Positions 12,686 through 25,316 of a DNA stretch of 64,000 nt are shown one piece after another. A model generated the notes under the pieces. It was not told where the DNA came from. It was given only the letters and a program-made list of their open reading frames with translations, and made no database searches. The position numbers were made by a program, and so were the translations under genes. This stretch comes from Mercurialis annua (taxonomy: Eukaryota > Streptophyta > Magnoliopsida > Malpighiales > Euphorbiaceae): positions 186,001 to 250,000 of the forward strand of contig NC_065574.1 of the NCBI RefSeq assembly GCF_937616625.2, read 5' to 3'. Position 1 is the first letter of the stretch; each line of letters starts with the position of its first letter.

Positions 12686-13473
12686 GAGAAATTTAGAAAA
12701 TATACTCCAATTTATAAAATATTTAGAAATCCTACCTCATGCTGAAAAAGATATTGAAAATACTCTTCACTTTATGGACATTTATGTCTTTACTCACCTG
12801 GGCAGTTTTAATTGTGTTTATGCCTTAGCAGTTTATGTTTTTACTCTCAGCTTTTAAATATTTATTTTTTTACTTTCTGAGCATTTATATTTCATTCCCT
12901 CTCATTATTTCATTCTCTCTCCTCTCGTTGCTTCGCATTCTCATATTCCTTGTTATTGTTCGTCATTTTTCTTCGTTTTTGGCTCTGCGATTTTCGTTTT
13001 CGTTGATTGAGCCGTGGTTATCGGTGTTTCTTAATCTGTTAGCGTTAGTGAGTATTGCTTCCCACTGTTTTCAATTATTTTGGTATATAATCGTTTTTTT
13101 ATGTTGTTTTAGGTTTTATTTTGATTATGTATTTGTGTAATGCTTAATTATTTGTCAATGCATTTCGTTTTCCTAATATTTTGTTGTTTTTATTATTGAT
13201 TTTGTTTTTCATCGGTTTTTATTCTTTGATTTTCGTTTTCGTTGATTAAGAAGTGGTTATCGGTTTACTTACTCTGTTCTTTGCGTTTTTTAGTAATTTT
13301 TTCAATTTTTCTGGCATTGTTTTTAGTTTTTGTTTTGATTTTTTATTTTTTTAGGTTTTATTTTGATTATGTATTGTAAAATGCTCTTTGTTTGTCCATG
13401 CATGTGTTTGTATTTGATTTTTTGTTGTTTTTAATGATTGATTTTGTGTTTTAATTTCAGTTAAATCGACAGT

Positions 13474-16400
13474 ATGAGTGAATCTGATTTAAATAAAACT
13501 GTAACTCAAATCATAAGGCAAATGAGAAAGCCTGATGATAGTGATGATCAATTGGAGAATGTAGTTGTGTCTCCTGTTCGGAAAAGTTTAAGAATCAAAA
13601 TGTCAAAGCCAGATGTTGTGAGTAAGACTGAGGAAAAAGCAATTGTGAAGAGAAAAGCAGTAAAAAAGTCTTCATCTGGTAAAAGAAAAGCAGAACCTGT
13701 TATATTAAAAAGAGATATTAAGATGAGAAGGCTTGGCAGTGATAATTTGAATAAAGATGATTCTCTTCAGGTATTTTAATATTATTTTTAATTGGTGATA
13801 ATGTTATGACAATGTTTTTATATGTTAGTTGATAGCATGATGATAGTAGATAAGGCTGTTACATATCAGTTGAAAATATGATGGTATTTATATGTTAGTT
13901 GATAATATAATGATACATTTGCTAATATGATAATATGATGATAATTTATATATTGTAATATGATTATAGTTGATATGATTAATGGTGTTGTCATGTGTTA
14001 GTTTATATTATGATAATATGCTGATAGTGTTTATGATAATGTTTTTATATGTTAGTTGATAACATGATGATAATAGATGATTCTGTTATATTTTAGTTGA
14101 ACAAAATGATGGTTTTTTTTTATGTTAGTTGATAATATGATGATACAATGCTAACATGATAATATGATGATAATTTATAATATGCTATATGATTATAATT
14201 GATATGATTTATGGTGTTGTCATATGTTAGTTTATATTACGATAATATGCTCATAGTTTTATGATTTAGTTCTGACTGGAATTATAATTTGATGGTAATT
14301 TGTATACTACTGTTAAGATAATATGATGATTTTGGTAGATCTCATTATGATAATGGTAACTTTTTTTGTTTGATAAATACTGATCTGATTATATTATTTT
14401 ATGTACTGGTATGATTTTATTATGATAAGTGTATGATAATTAAATGATAATAGCTTTTTGAGACATTAACTTATGATTTTTAAGCATGATTATCTGATTA
14501 CAGAAGATAGATACTGTGATGATAATGTTATGATAATGCATTTTATTTTTTGTATTTACTACTGTTTACATATTTTTAATACTTTTACTTTTTATTGCAG
14601 AAATTTGATCTGTTAATTGCTCCTACTAGTCGGTTCGTGGGAAAAGTTGGCAAGGCTTGTTCCATTGATGTGATAACTAATATTATTTCCAAGCTTAGTC
14701 CTAATCAAATGTCTATATTCAAGAGCAGTAGGTTTGGTGTGTTTCTGGGATTAGGAAAGGATGTATTGAGTCTTAGGCTTATACATTCTATACTGCTTAG
14801 GGAAGTTCATTATCCAGATATGTCCGAGCTTTGGTTTAATTTTGGTTCGCGTAACATGCGCTTTAGTCTGTATGAGTTTGGATTGGTTAGTGGTCTTGTT
14901 TGCGGTGGGGATGAGTCTAGATTTTCCAATTACTGTGATGGTGGAATCTTTTTTGGTAAATTCTTTGGCGATGATAATAGAATTACTCGTCAGGTTATAG
15001 AAGCTAAGTTTAATGATGCAGTTTGGGATAATGATGATGATGCTGTGAAGTTTGCAAAGCTGTATTTTGTGCAATATTTTCTGTTGGGCAGTCTTGAAAG
15101 TACATTGGTTGACAGTCGTTTCATTCACTTGTTGGACTGTCTAGATTTTGATGATTTTCCGTGGGGAAAATATTCATTTCAGTTATTCGTCCAGTCTACA
15201 AAGAACAAACTTTGGACATTTCTGCAGGCATCAAAACAATCTACGTTTTATCGACTGTATGGTTTCCCCCATGCCATTCAATTTTGGTTTTATGAAACCT
15301 TGACTACAGTTCCTGAATTTTTGTGTTCGTTGAGCAATGCTGCTGCGTTTCCTCGGTTTTTGCGTTGGAGTCCGAAGAATATTAAAAAGATTCAGAACTT
15401 TGATTTTAAAGTTTATGATGATCCAACTGAAAAGGTATAAATATTTTGCTTTAATTTACTTTTTAATTGTTTTTGCATTTTTAATCATTATATTGTTTAT
15501 TGTATATTATATTGTAGGTTAAAGCTGGTCCAAATATTAAAGCAACTGATTTCGAGTTAAGTCAGAATATTGTGACTGGACTCAATCATCAACACTTCAT
15601 TGTTGCTTCCAATTCGGATGACGAAAGTATTTTGGAAGTTGCTAAGTCTGCTTGCTTTGATTTTGTGAATGAACTTAAAGATTTGGTGTTTGACAGTGGT
15701 GTTGAATATTCTGATTTGGAGTTAGATATTCGAAAGCAGATTTATGATTCTATTGTGAATTTTGAAAACAACAAATTAACTGATATTTTCAAGGATAATT
15801 CTGGAGAGGTATGTTCTTATGTTTTTTTTATAATAAATATATGATAATTTCTTTTTTTATAATATAATATGTTTTTTTATTTTTTGTGAATGTAGGATGA
15901 AAATGTAGAAGAACAGATATATTCTTCTGATAATGATGTTGGTGATAGTTCTTCTAAGGATAATGATAAATCTTACAAGGAAGAAACTGAAAATGAAGAG
16001 CAACAATTTAATAATGAGGATGTTACTGTTTTAGATGGTGGAGAGGTAAATTTTTACTTGTAGTTTTTATGAATATGTATACTAATTAATGATAAGTGTA
16101 TGATAATAGTAATTTATGTTAATTTCTAAATTCAGATGTTATTTAAAATATGTTGATAATAATAATATGATGATACTGTAATGATAATATGATGATACTG
16201 TTATTTTTCTGATATTTTTTAATGAAAGTTTTTTCTGTCTATAGATTGATGCTGAAGTACATGATCAATCCATTGCTGAGAATGTTTCTGGTCCTGAGAA
16301 TGTTTCTGGTCTTGAGAGTGGAAAGGTAAATTTTTGTTTTTTTATAAGTTTCTATTATATGTGATAACGACATGATAATGTGATGATAATTGTGTGATAA

Positions 16401-19379
16401 TTATTAATGATAATTTTATGATAATACAATCACATATTTGTGTATTTCTTTTTAGATTGATGCTGATGCTAATGCTCAAGATATTACTGGTGATGTTGAG
16501 ATGGATGGTGTAATGAATTATAATTCTGATAACTATCACCAAGAGTCTTCAGAGGTAGATAAAGCTAATGAGAATGTTAATGTTAATGTTGGGGTACATG
16601 ATCATGTTGATCCTGCTGATGATCAATCCATTGAGCAAGTTGCTGATTTTGATAATGCAAAGGTAAACTGTTTATTATATATGCTTTATTGTTTTTTTAA
16701 TTGTCATTGTTATAGTTTTTGATAAGCATATGATAATGTCTTTATATATTGTACTATTTTTTATTTTAATGATAACATGATGATAAGTATATGATAATTT
16801 GATGATAATTTAATTTTATACTTATATCTGTGTTTAGATTAATGTTGAATCCAATGCTCCAATTATTGCTGGTGAAGTTGCTGCTGATGTTAATATGGAT
16901 GAGCGATATGAAGAAGTTGGTGTTGCGGGTGGGGCTGTTGAGAAGGATACTGGTGGTATGGTAGAAGTTAATATTGTTAATGAAAATGAAGTTTTGGGAA
17001 TTGGAGAGGCTGCTGGAAAAGATGGAGGAATGGGAGAGCTTGTAAGTAATGTTAATGTGCGTAGAACGGAATGTTTTGGATTTGGTTTTGATGTTATTGG
17101 TTCTGGAAGGGAATTGTCACAAAAGAAATATGTAATTGAGATAATATGATAACTGTTAAATACATTATAATTTTATGATAATAATATGATAAATGTATCA
17201 TAATTGTATGATAATCTTATGATAATTGTATGAATCATAGTAAGTGTATGATAATTGTATGATAATCTTATGATAATAATATGATAACTGTATCATAATT
17301 GTGTTTTTTGCTTTAACAGAATGTTAACAAGGATGCTAATGAAGATGGTGATTCAAATTTAAAAAAACTAATGCAAGATGAAGTTGATAAGCTTGGTGAT
17401 ATCTGCAGTGATGAGTTTATAGTAAATCCATCTGATGTTGCTGCTGAAAATGTTATTGTAGCTGTTCCTTCTGAAAAGGCATCATTACAAAATGTTAACT
17501 CTCAATCGGATGAGATAGCTGACCTGACTTCTTCTGAGGCAGATATATTGAAGATTGTTAATACAATGTCTGCTTTTATTCCTGCTGAGGTATTTATTAA
17601 ACAAATTTAGAATTGAGTTTTTTTTGTTTTTGTTACAAATATATATTTATTTGTGTACTTTTATATGCAGAAACAGTTGACTGAACCGGCTGATTTAGGT
17701 GAAAAACTTGATTTACCTAATATCATAGCTAAAAATGATGCAATAGTTGCTGTTCCGAAAAGTAGACAAAAAGTAATATACTTTATCATTCTTTTAATAA
17801 GTATCCTGTTTTGTTTTGTTTTTTCGATTTTTCTAATTTTTTTATGTATTTGTAACAGCTTGTTTTTAAAAGGAAACAAACTCTGAATCAGGTAGCAGCT
17901 GGATATGCACTTCTCGAAAGAGTGAAGAATTTAGATGCGCCTGAAAAAGTTGCAGCCGTTCGGAATGCTTTCGTAAATCATTGTTCTTTGTTGATTGAAA
18001 GTGTTCATGATATGTGTAATCAGTTCTGGCTTTCTGAATTTAATGATTGGATTGAAACTAATACATATAAGAAACCACATCCATGGTAAGTTAGTTGTTA
18101 TTTGATTATTTTTATAATTTTTTATTGCTTATATTAATTGCTTTGAATACTAATTTTGCTTTAATTTTATAGCGGTGAAATTTACTATCCGAGAGAAAAG
18201 ATTTTACGGCCAGGATTCAGACTTGGTGGTGAGGGTATAACTATAAAAGATTTCTTTCATAAGCTGAATACACCCGGTGGTTATTTGGAATCGAGTGTAA
18301 GTAACATTTTAAATTTATATTTTTTTATTATGATAAATACATGATACTGTCATGATAAGTATATGATAATTATTTTTATTTTCATTAATATACTGATAAC
18401 ATTATAAATATATATTATTTATTATGATAAATAAATGATACTGTCATGATAAGTATATGATTACAAGCTTTTAATTTATTTTTGTGAACTTGGTATGTAT
18501 ATTGTTATAGTGTTGTTTTATGATAAGTTTATGATAATACTATGATAAGTAAATATTATTGTTATAGTCTTTTCTTACATTCAGTTTGTTTATTTCTTCA
18601 GCATATTGACTATTTGTTTGCATACCTGAGGAAGAAGTGTAAATTTCTGAACAATAATTACACGGTTTGTGGAAACTGGTTTGACCAGTACATTCAAAAC
18701 GGGTATAAACTGTACTTGGAGACTCAGAATCTTATTGAATTACCACAGTTTGAAGCAATCTACAATTTTATAGTTGGAGAGGATGGACTTTATAAGAGGG
18801 CCTGGGGTGATGTCAAGCATGTGCTATTTCCAATTCACCGTAAAGTTGACGGCGAAAATAATGACCATTTTATTCTTGGAAGGTTAAGTTTTGATGACAG
18901 AAATTTTTATGGGTATAACTCTTTGAGAACTGACTTATATGACGAGTTTGCACGTAATGCTATTACTGCATATTCAACGTTGCTGCCATTAATATTGGAA
19001 TGTGTTGGATTTTATGATCGTGCTGATATCAACTTCTACTCGGATCATTATATTGGAAAGAATAAAAGTGATCCCTTTTCTTTTTCGTTTGTAGAAGATG
19101 TTCCTGTTCAACAAGATTCGTAAGTATTTTTTGCTTATCATTAGTTGTTACATTGTTTTTATTTAGTAGTTTTAAATTTTAAATTTATATTAACATGTTA
19201 TTTAAAACTTATGCAGTGATTATGGTGTGTATGCTGCTGCTTTTGCTGAATATCTGATTGAAGGTGAATGTAGTCCTAGGGCTCTGCGTATTCAGCAAAT
19301 ACGTAACAGATATGCAGTTAACCTTTACATGTATGGTAGGTGGAAGAACAAGACTGGTTATATTTCTGAAGAAGACTAG
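13474..19379 (+). CDS. MULE-borne DUF1985 / Ulp1 (C48) protease-like protein, 13 exons, catalytic residues replaced
   Basis: My exon model is 13474-13770, 14601-15434, 15518-15808, 15896-16045, 16245-16325, 16456-16662, 16838-17131 (or 17041), 17320-17589, 17671-17772, 17859-18085, 18173-18296, 18602-19119 and 19217-19379. It gives about 1155-1185 residues with no stop. Exon 1 is basic and NLS-like. Exon 2 is a DUF1985 domain (LYEFGLVSGLVCGGDES). Exons 3-9 are an acidic linker of phase-0 exons. Exons 10-13 form the Ulp1 C-terminal domain: WGDVKHVLFPIHR, catalytic His in NDHFILGRLSF (18866-18868), FYGYNSL with Asn (18917-18919) where the family has Asp, and QQDSDYGVYAAAFAEYL with Tyr (19221-19223) where the family has the catalytic Cys. 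The fold may persist but peptidase activity is unlikely. An additional 5'-UTR intron (about 13048-13460) is inferred. Confidence 0.75.
13771..14600 (+). repeat. TGATAA-rich intron 1 of the ULP-like gene
   Basis: The intron is dominated by imperfect ATGATAAT/GATGATAA words. It includes two near-copies of a segment of about 235 bp (from about 13820 and about 14045) that share a TTATATGTTAGTTGATA block. The same word family recurs in introns at 15809-15895, 16046-16244, 16326-16455, 16663-16837, 17132-17319 and 18297-18601. Confidence 0.7.
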
Positions 19380-19837
19380 TTGTAATTTGTTTATTTCTGG
19401 TAAAATTTAGATGTTTTTGTAAATGTTTTTTTGAACAATTATTGTAAGACAATATCTTTTTTAATATGAATTGTTGATTTACAGAATCTGTTTTTTTTAT
19501 ATATGATAATGTTATGATAATCTGTATGATAATCATATGATTACTCTATGATAATCATATGATAATGTAATTACAGATGTGTATCAGACTTATAGAAGAA
19601 CTAATTTAATTTGATAAGTATATGATAATTGGTCATTTTAAGTTTTTAATTGTGTTATACAGATAAATATATGCTAAGGATGTGACTGAAGAGATTGCGG
19701 TGTATCCTGGAGTATCTTCATTTTGATCATATGTAATAGATAACCCGTTAATATTTTAATGTACGTTGTTAGTAGATGAAAATTGTAATTGATAGCTGGT
19801 ACATTGTTTTGATGGTTTTATTTTTGTATGATTAACA

Positions 19838-20415
19838 TATGATAATTCAGTGAGAAATGTATGATAATCTGTATGAACCATTTATTGTTTTTATGATGAC
19901 TCTTTTTGCAGACTATTATATGATAAATATATGATAAGGTTATGATAATTGTATGATAATGAAGACAGAATGATAATTGTAAGTAACAATTTCAACTTTT
20001 ATAATATTTTTTAATAGGATCTGATAAGTACATGATAATCTAATGATAATTGTATGATAGTGTTGTTTATTTCACCTGACCAATGATTCAATTATGAATT
20101 TTTTTTATGATAATAATATGATAATATATGATAATTCAGTGAGAATTGTATGATAATCTGTATGACAACCATTTATTGTTTTTATAATTGCTATTTTTAC
20201 AGACTATTATATGATAATTATATGATAAGGTTATGATAATTAAGACAGAATGATGATTGTAAGTAACAATTGTTTAACTTTATAATATTCTTTTAATATG
20301 ATCTGATAAGTACATGATAATCTAGTGATAACTGTATGATAATGTTGTTCATTTTACCTTATCAATTATTCAATTATGAACATTTTGTTATGATAATAAT
20401 ATTGATAATATATGA
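19838..20415. repeat. Two tandem copies of a roughly 289-bp TGATAA-rich repeat between the convergent MULE genes
   Basis: Copy 1 starts at 19838 and copy 2 at 20127, both with TATGATAATTCAGTGAGA. They share in order a TTTATTGTTTTTAT block, CAGACTATTATATGATAA, AAGACAGAATGAT, GTAAGTAACAATT and TGATAAGTACATGATAATCT. The array lies between the 3' ends of the ULP-like gene and the transposase. It could be the shared 3' flank or terminator region. Confidence 0.75.
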
Positions 20416-20551
20416 TAATTTATATGACAATATAATAATTGTATGACAAATAATACAGTGAATGATAAGAAATTTATTAATTGAAAAATAGTACAGTAAA
20501 TGTTTGAATTGAACACATAACAGTTCTATGATTGAAGAACACATAACAGTT

Positions 20552-23500
20552 CTATGATTTTTTTGGTATACCTCTGCATGTTTTACGGTTATGCCCATAA
20601 AAGCCACATCTGTTACACTTGTTTTGAGTCTTTTGTTCGACTGAACCTTTGATTCTTCTCTTTTTTGGCCTTTCTACTTTTATTCTGCCAATATCTGAGG
20701 GGATATTGTATGACAAATAATACAGTTATATCTTCAATATCTGAGGGGATATCCCATGTGTCTTCTTTACCAACTGGATATACAATTTCTTAATATGTAG
20801 CAAACATTTCTTCATTTCTGAAGTATTTTGAGCAATATTCATGTGGGTCTTGGTGCTTCTCATAGCATACAGCTGTAGCATATTTACAAGGAAGCATATC
20901 TATTTGAAATTTGTTACATGTGCAAGTCCTTTCCTTCATGTTAACTGTATAAGTGTCTTCCAATTCAACTACACTGAAAATGAATTCATTTGTTGTTCCA
21001 TTCACCTGATAACCAGAATATAATGTTCATATTAGAATAATAATATGTGTTATGATAAGTGAATGATAATTTAATGATACTCATATGATAATGTAAAATA
21101 TATTTTATTTAATTCATCTGATAATCTGAATATAGGATTCAATATAGTATCATGATTTTTATGATATCAGTATGACAACATGTGTGTATGATAACTGAAT
21201 GATAATTAATGACAGTTTGATGATGATGCAAAATATAAATAATGATGATATAATCAGATTAATAAGTCAAAAAAATAAAGATTTACCTTGAGTTGTAGGG
21301 ATTCTAAATAATTTTCTCTAAGAAGAGTTTCATATTTAGTAGACAATACTGTGAAAGTTCCTTTTGCAAGATTTTTGTTGTTGCAGCTCCATCTTTGAAC
21401 AAGGCTTCTTAAGTATTCCATAATCATTGTAACTGGTAATTCTCTTGCTCTGTTAACTGCTGCATTGAGTGATTCTGTTGTATTAGATGTCATAATATTG
21501 TATCTTTTGTTCAAAGAATGTGAAACTGCCCACTTTTTAAATTCTATCCCCTTGAGATATTCTGTAACTTTTGGATTTGTGTTGCTCAGATCTGTCATAT
21601 GAATATCGAATTCAGTTTTTGTATATGCTCTTGCTGCTGTCATGAAGATATCTTTAATTTATTTATGTTTTTTTTGAATTTGTACTTCACATTTTGCAGT
21701 AAATGATAGATGCAAATGTCATGCTGAACTTTTCCTTCAAACACACTCTCTATCGCCTTTTTGATGCTGTCATGTCTGTCAGAAATTATACACATTTCTT
21801 CTCTTATCCCAAAAATAGTTTTGATGTTAGAAAAAAACCAATTCCATGATGCATCATTTTCTGAATCAGTAATTGCAAATGCAAGTGGGAATATTTTTAC
21901 TGCAATTAAGAATAAAAAAATTAATATTATTTAACGATTTAAGATAATGATAATGTTATGATCATCTGATGATAATGTTATGATAATATAAAGATAAACT
22001 GTAATATAATGATACAGTTTATGATGATGGAAAAAAAAGAGAATGACAATTATATGATCATTTGATGATAATAGGATTATACAATTTATGATAATATAAT
22101 GATAAAGTTTATGATAATGACAATTATATGATCATCTAATGATAATAGGATGATACAGTTTATGATTATACAATGATACAGTTTCTGATAATGTGATGAC
22201 ACAACTAAGATAATATGATGATAAATATAGTATTCTTACCAGCTGCGTTATGAGTTGAAGCTGAAAAAAGAGTACCTCCATATGAACCTTTTAAAAATAT
22301 TCCATCAACAATCATAATAGGTATACAGTGACTCCATCCAGTTATTGAAGCTTTCAGTGACATAAATGCATAGAGAAATGTATCATCCACATCTCTTTTT
22401 ATATTTACAAATGAACCTGGATTTGTTTGCTTTATCATGTGCAAGTATCTTGGTAGTTGAGCAAATGAATTTTCTGGTTTCCCTCTTAAAAGCTCCAGTG
22501 CAATTTCTCTACATTTCCATGCCTTCCAGTAATCCAACTTAATGTGATACTCATTTCTCATATCTCTGATTATGTCATTAGGTGTATAAATTGTCTTGAT
22601 ATCCAAAAGATTTGGCTTTATGATTTTGGCTATGGTCTTTGAGCTGACATACTTATTTTCTCCCATTATTTCTGCCAAAGAACATGTATGAAAATTATTA
22701 AATTTTCGCACTTGAAACATTTTTGTATGTCCAACTCTTTATGCATAAAAATTCCAATCAAAAGAGTCATCGATGCATTTTAGCCGGTACTGTCTTTTGC
22801 AGGATTTTATCACCTGTTATTTTATCAGTTACAGATAAGATAAGCATATTATCAGTGTTGATAATCGTATGATAATAAAATATATGATAAGCTGATAATG
22901 ATATATAAAATACTTTTTTTTTAAAATTGTGTAAAATAAAAGTTTATTTAATATTTACCTTGTATTGAAAATGTTCTGATAGTCCATACATACTCATATC
23001 TGTTATTAGTGTTTCTTTGTCTATGAATATACCCCTTTCTTCTATTTTCTGATTTGCTTGTATTTTTCCAACATTAATTTCTTCAACATCTTCTTCTTGA
23101 AGATTATCTTGAAGGTCGCAAAGAAGATTGACATATTCAATCATATCCAAATTTGTGTTAGATATTTCCTTTGATACATAGGACTGTTCATGCAGCTGTG
23201 ATATGTTGTCTTCATAAACCAGGCTTGAACTTTTTTCTTTATTGGCAGCTGATGATGATGATGATTCCAGTAACCTGTTATATTCTGCCTCATTAAAAAT
23301 AACACAAATTGGATATTTTGTGAAATTATTTTCCTTCTTCTTTAATACCATATAAAATCTGAGACTTGCATCATCTCTAATTTTTATTGGAGGATAATCT
23401 TCACTTATTAAATATTGTATATCTAACTGAATTATACTTTCTTGTAGTTGCAATCGTTGATAGATTGTTTCAGTAAAATCTTTGAAAGTGCAGTCTGTTT

Positions 23501-23591
23501 CCAACAAAAGTCTCAATATCATGAAGTCAGTATACTTTCCAGCTTCAGTCCATTTTCCATTATATTGCATTATCACTTGAATATTGTCCAT
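20552..23591 (-). pseudogene. MuDR-type MULE transposase, broken
   Basis: I assign four exons: 22959-23591, 22240-22813, 21287-21899 and 20552-21005. The N-terminus (MDNIQVIMQYNGKWTEAGKY) is the MuDR-type domain. Then come a FAR1/MuDR zinc-binding segment, a DDE nuclease with PIMIVDGIFLKG, ISDRHDSIKKAI and NTTESLNAAV for the three acidic residues, a SWIM finger (CTCNKFQIDMLPCKYATAV, with Tyr at 20880-20882 where His is expected) and a CCHC knuckle (CNRCGFYGHNRKTC). Breaks are an in-frame TAA at 22739-22741; a frame change beside an A8 run (21668-21675) with a TAA at 21659-21661; a TAA at 20790-20792; and a 46-bp tandem duplication at 20689-20780 that shifts the frame. It cannot make a full transposase. 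Confidence 0.85.
20689..20780. repeat. 46-bp tandem duplication in the transposase last exon
   Basis: The sequence starting CAATATCTGAGGGGATAT occurs at 20689 and again at 20735. The spacing of 46 bases is not a multiple of three and shifts the frame ahead of the CCHC knuckle. Part of the duplicated unit (TTGTATGACAAATAATACAG) also occurs at about 20433-20453. Confidence 0.8.
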
Positions 23592-23593
23592 TT

Positions 23594-25065
23594 CTGCAAT
23601 TATAAATAGATAAGATAAGTAACATGTTGTGATAATGAGTTGATAACATATTAATACCTATCAACACAGTGATAATTAGTTGATAACATGTTGTGATAAT
23701 GAGTTGATAACATGTCGATACCTTTCATATAAAAAGTAGGAGTGTTCTGTTATCATGAGAGTATACTTTTATATGAAAGGTATCAACTCATTATCACCAT
23801 CAATATATTATCAACGCATTATCATTTTATCAACACATTGATAATGAGTTGATAACATGTAGTGATAATGAGTTGATAACATATTAATACCTTTATCAAC
23901 GCATTATCATTCTATCAACACAGTGATAATGAGTTGATAACATGTTGTGATAATGAGTTGATAACATATTAATACCTATCTACACATTGATAATGAGTTG
24001 ATAACATGTTGTGATAATGAGTTGATAACATGTCGATACCTTTCATATAAAATTTAGGAGTGCTCTGTTATCATGAGAGTATACTTTTATATGAAAGGTA
24101 TAAACTCATTATCACTATGAATGTATTATCAACGCATTATCATTTTATCAACACAGTGATAATGAGTTGATAACATGTAGTGATAATGAGTTGATAACAT
24201 ATTAATACCTTTATCAATGCATTATCATTTTATCAACACAGTGATAACGAGTTGATAACATGTTGTGATAATGAGTTGATAACATATTAATACCTATCTA
24301 CACAGTGATAATGAGTTGATAACATGTTGTGATAATGAGTTGATAACATGTCGATACCTTTCATATAAAATTTAGGAGTGCTCTGTTATCATGATAGTAT
24401 ACTTTTATATGAAAGGTATCAACTCATTATCATTTTATCAACACAGTGATAATGAGCTGATAACATGTAGTGATAATGATTTGATAACATATTAATACCT
24501 ATCTACACAGTGATAATGAGTTGATAACATGTTGAAATCTATCAGCATGTTATCAACTCATCATCACAACATATACTCTCATGATAACAAAGAACTCCTA
24601 CTTATACTTGAAATCTACAACATGTTATCAACTCATTATCACAACATATACTCTCATGATAACAAAGAACTCCTACTTATACTTGAAAGCTATCAACATG
24701 TTATCAACTCATTATCATAACATATACTCTCATGATAACAGACTACTTCAACTTATACTTGAAGTCTATCAACATGTTATCAACTTATTATCACAACAAA
24801 ATTTTCAATATGTTATTAACTCATTATCAAAATATACTATCATGATAACATAACAGAGAGCTCCGACTTTTTATATATCAACTGATTATCAAAATATACT
24901 CTCATGATAACAGACTACTCAAACTCTTGAAATCTATCAACATATCATCAACTGATTATCACACAATTCAATATCACTCGCAGATACGACACAATTCTAT
25001 GCACATATTCTGACAGTTATCAAAATATCTCAAAAATTAGAAAACAGTTAATTACCTTGAAGAAT
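23594..25065 (-). repeat. Higher-order tandem repeat filling the transposase 5'-UTR intron
   Basis: The intron runs from a donor at 25065 (CTTCAAG|GTAATT on the minus strand) to an acceptor at 23594 (TTGCAG|AA, then ATG). It is almost entirely built of the words GATAATGAGTTGATAACATG and their inverse. A longer unit recurs every 318 bp: the marker CATGTCGATACCTTTCATAT begins at 23711, 24029 and 24347. From about 24530 to 24960 the words are in the opposite orientation (ATGTTATCAACTCATTATCA), so the intron transcript could fold into a long hairpin. Confidence 0.8.
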
Positions 25066-25308
25066 CTATGATTTTCGAATATATGAATTTTTGATGAAGT
25101 TCTACTTATTCTTGAGATCAATAATTGAATACTTCAGCAAAACAGAATCGCGATGAAAGAATTTTAAACAAAATCGCTTTGAAAGAATTTTAAACAAAAT
25201 CGCGAGCTTGAAGACGAGCTGAAGGAGGAGCTTTTAGAGAAGGAAAATTAGGTATAGAGAAAAAGAGATCTCGATGTGAATGAAAGTGTCAGCTGGAAAA
25301 ATAAATTT

Positions 25309-25316
25309 CTTATATA
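25309..25316 (-). promoter_or_regulatory. TATA box of the transposase transcript
   Basis: On the minus strand the sequence CTACTATATAAGAAA carries TATATAAG. It lies about 250 bp upstream of the inferred 5'-UTR splice donor at 25065 and just inside the right terminal repeat, where a MULE transposase promoter is expected. Confidence 0.5.

Noticed and set aside
12316..13140. Several plus-strand open frames near the left end of the MULE
   Set aside because: AT-rich low-complexity translation; this stretch fits the terminal repeat, promoter and 5'-UTR intron of the ULP-like gene.
24529..24853. Open frames with repeated MLSTHYHNIYSHDNKELLLI
   Set aside because: They are a reading of the TGATAA/TTATCA tandem repeat in the transposase 5'-UTR intron, not a gene.
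23600..24960. CRISPR-like regular repeats
   Set aside because: Eukaryotic context, no unique spacers, repeats are contiguous words of a satellite inside an intron.
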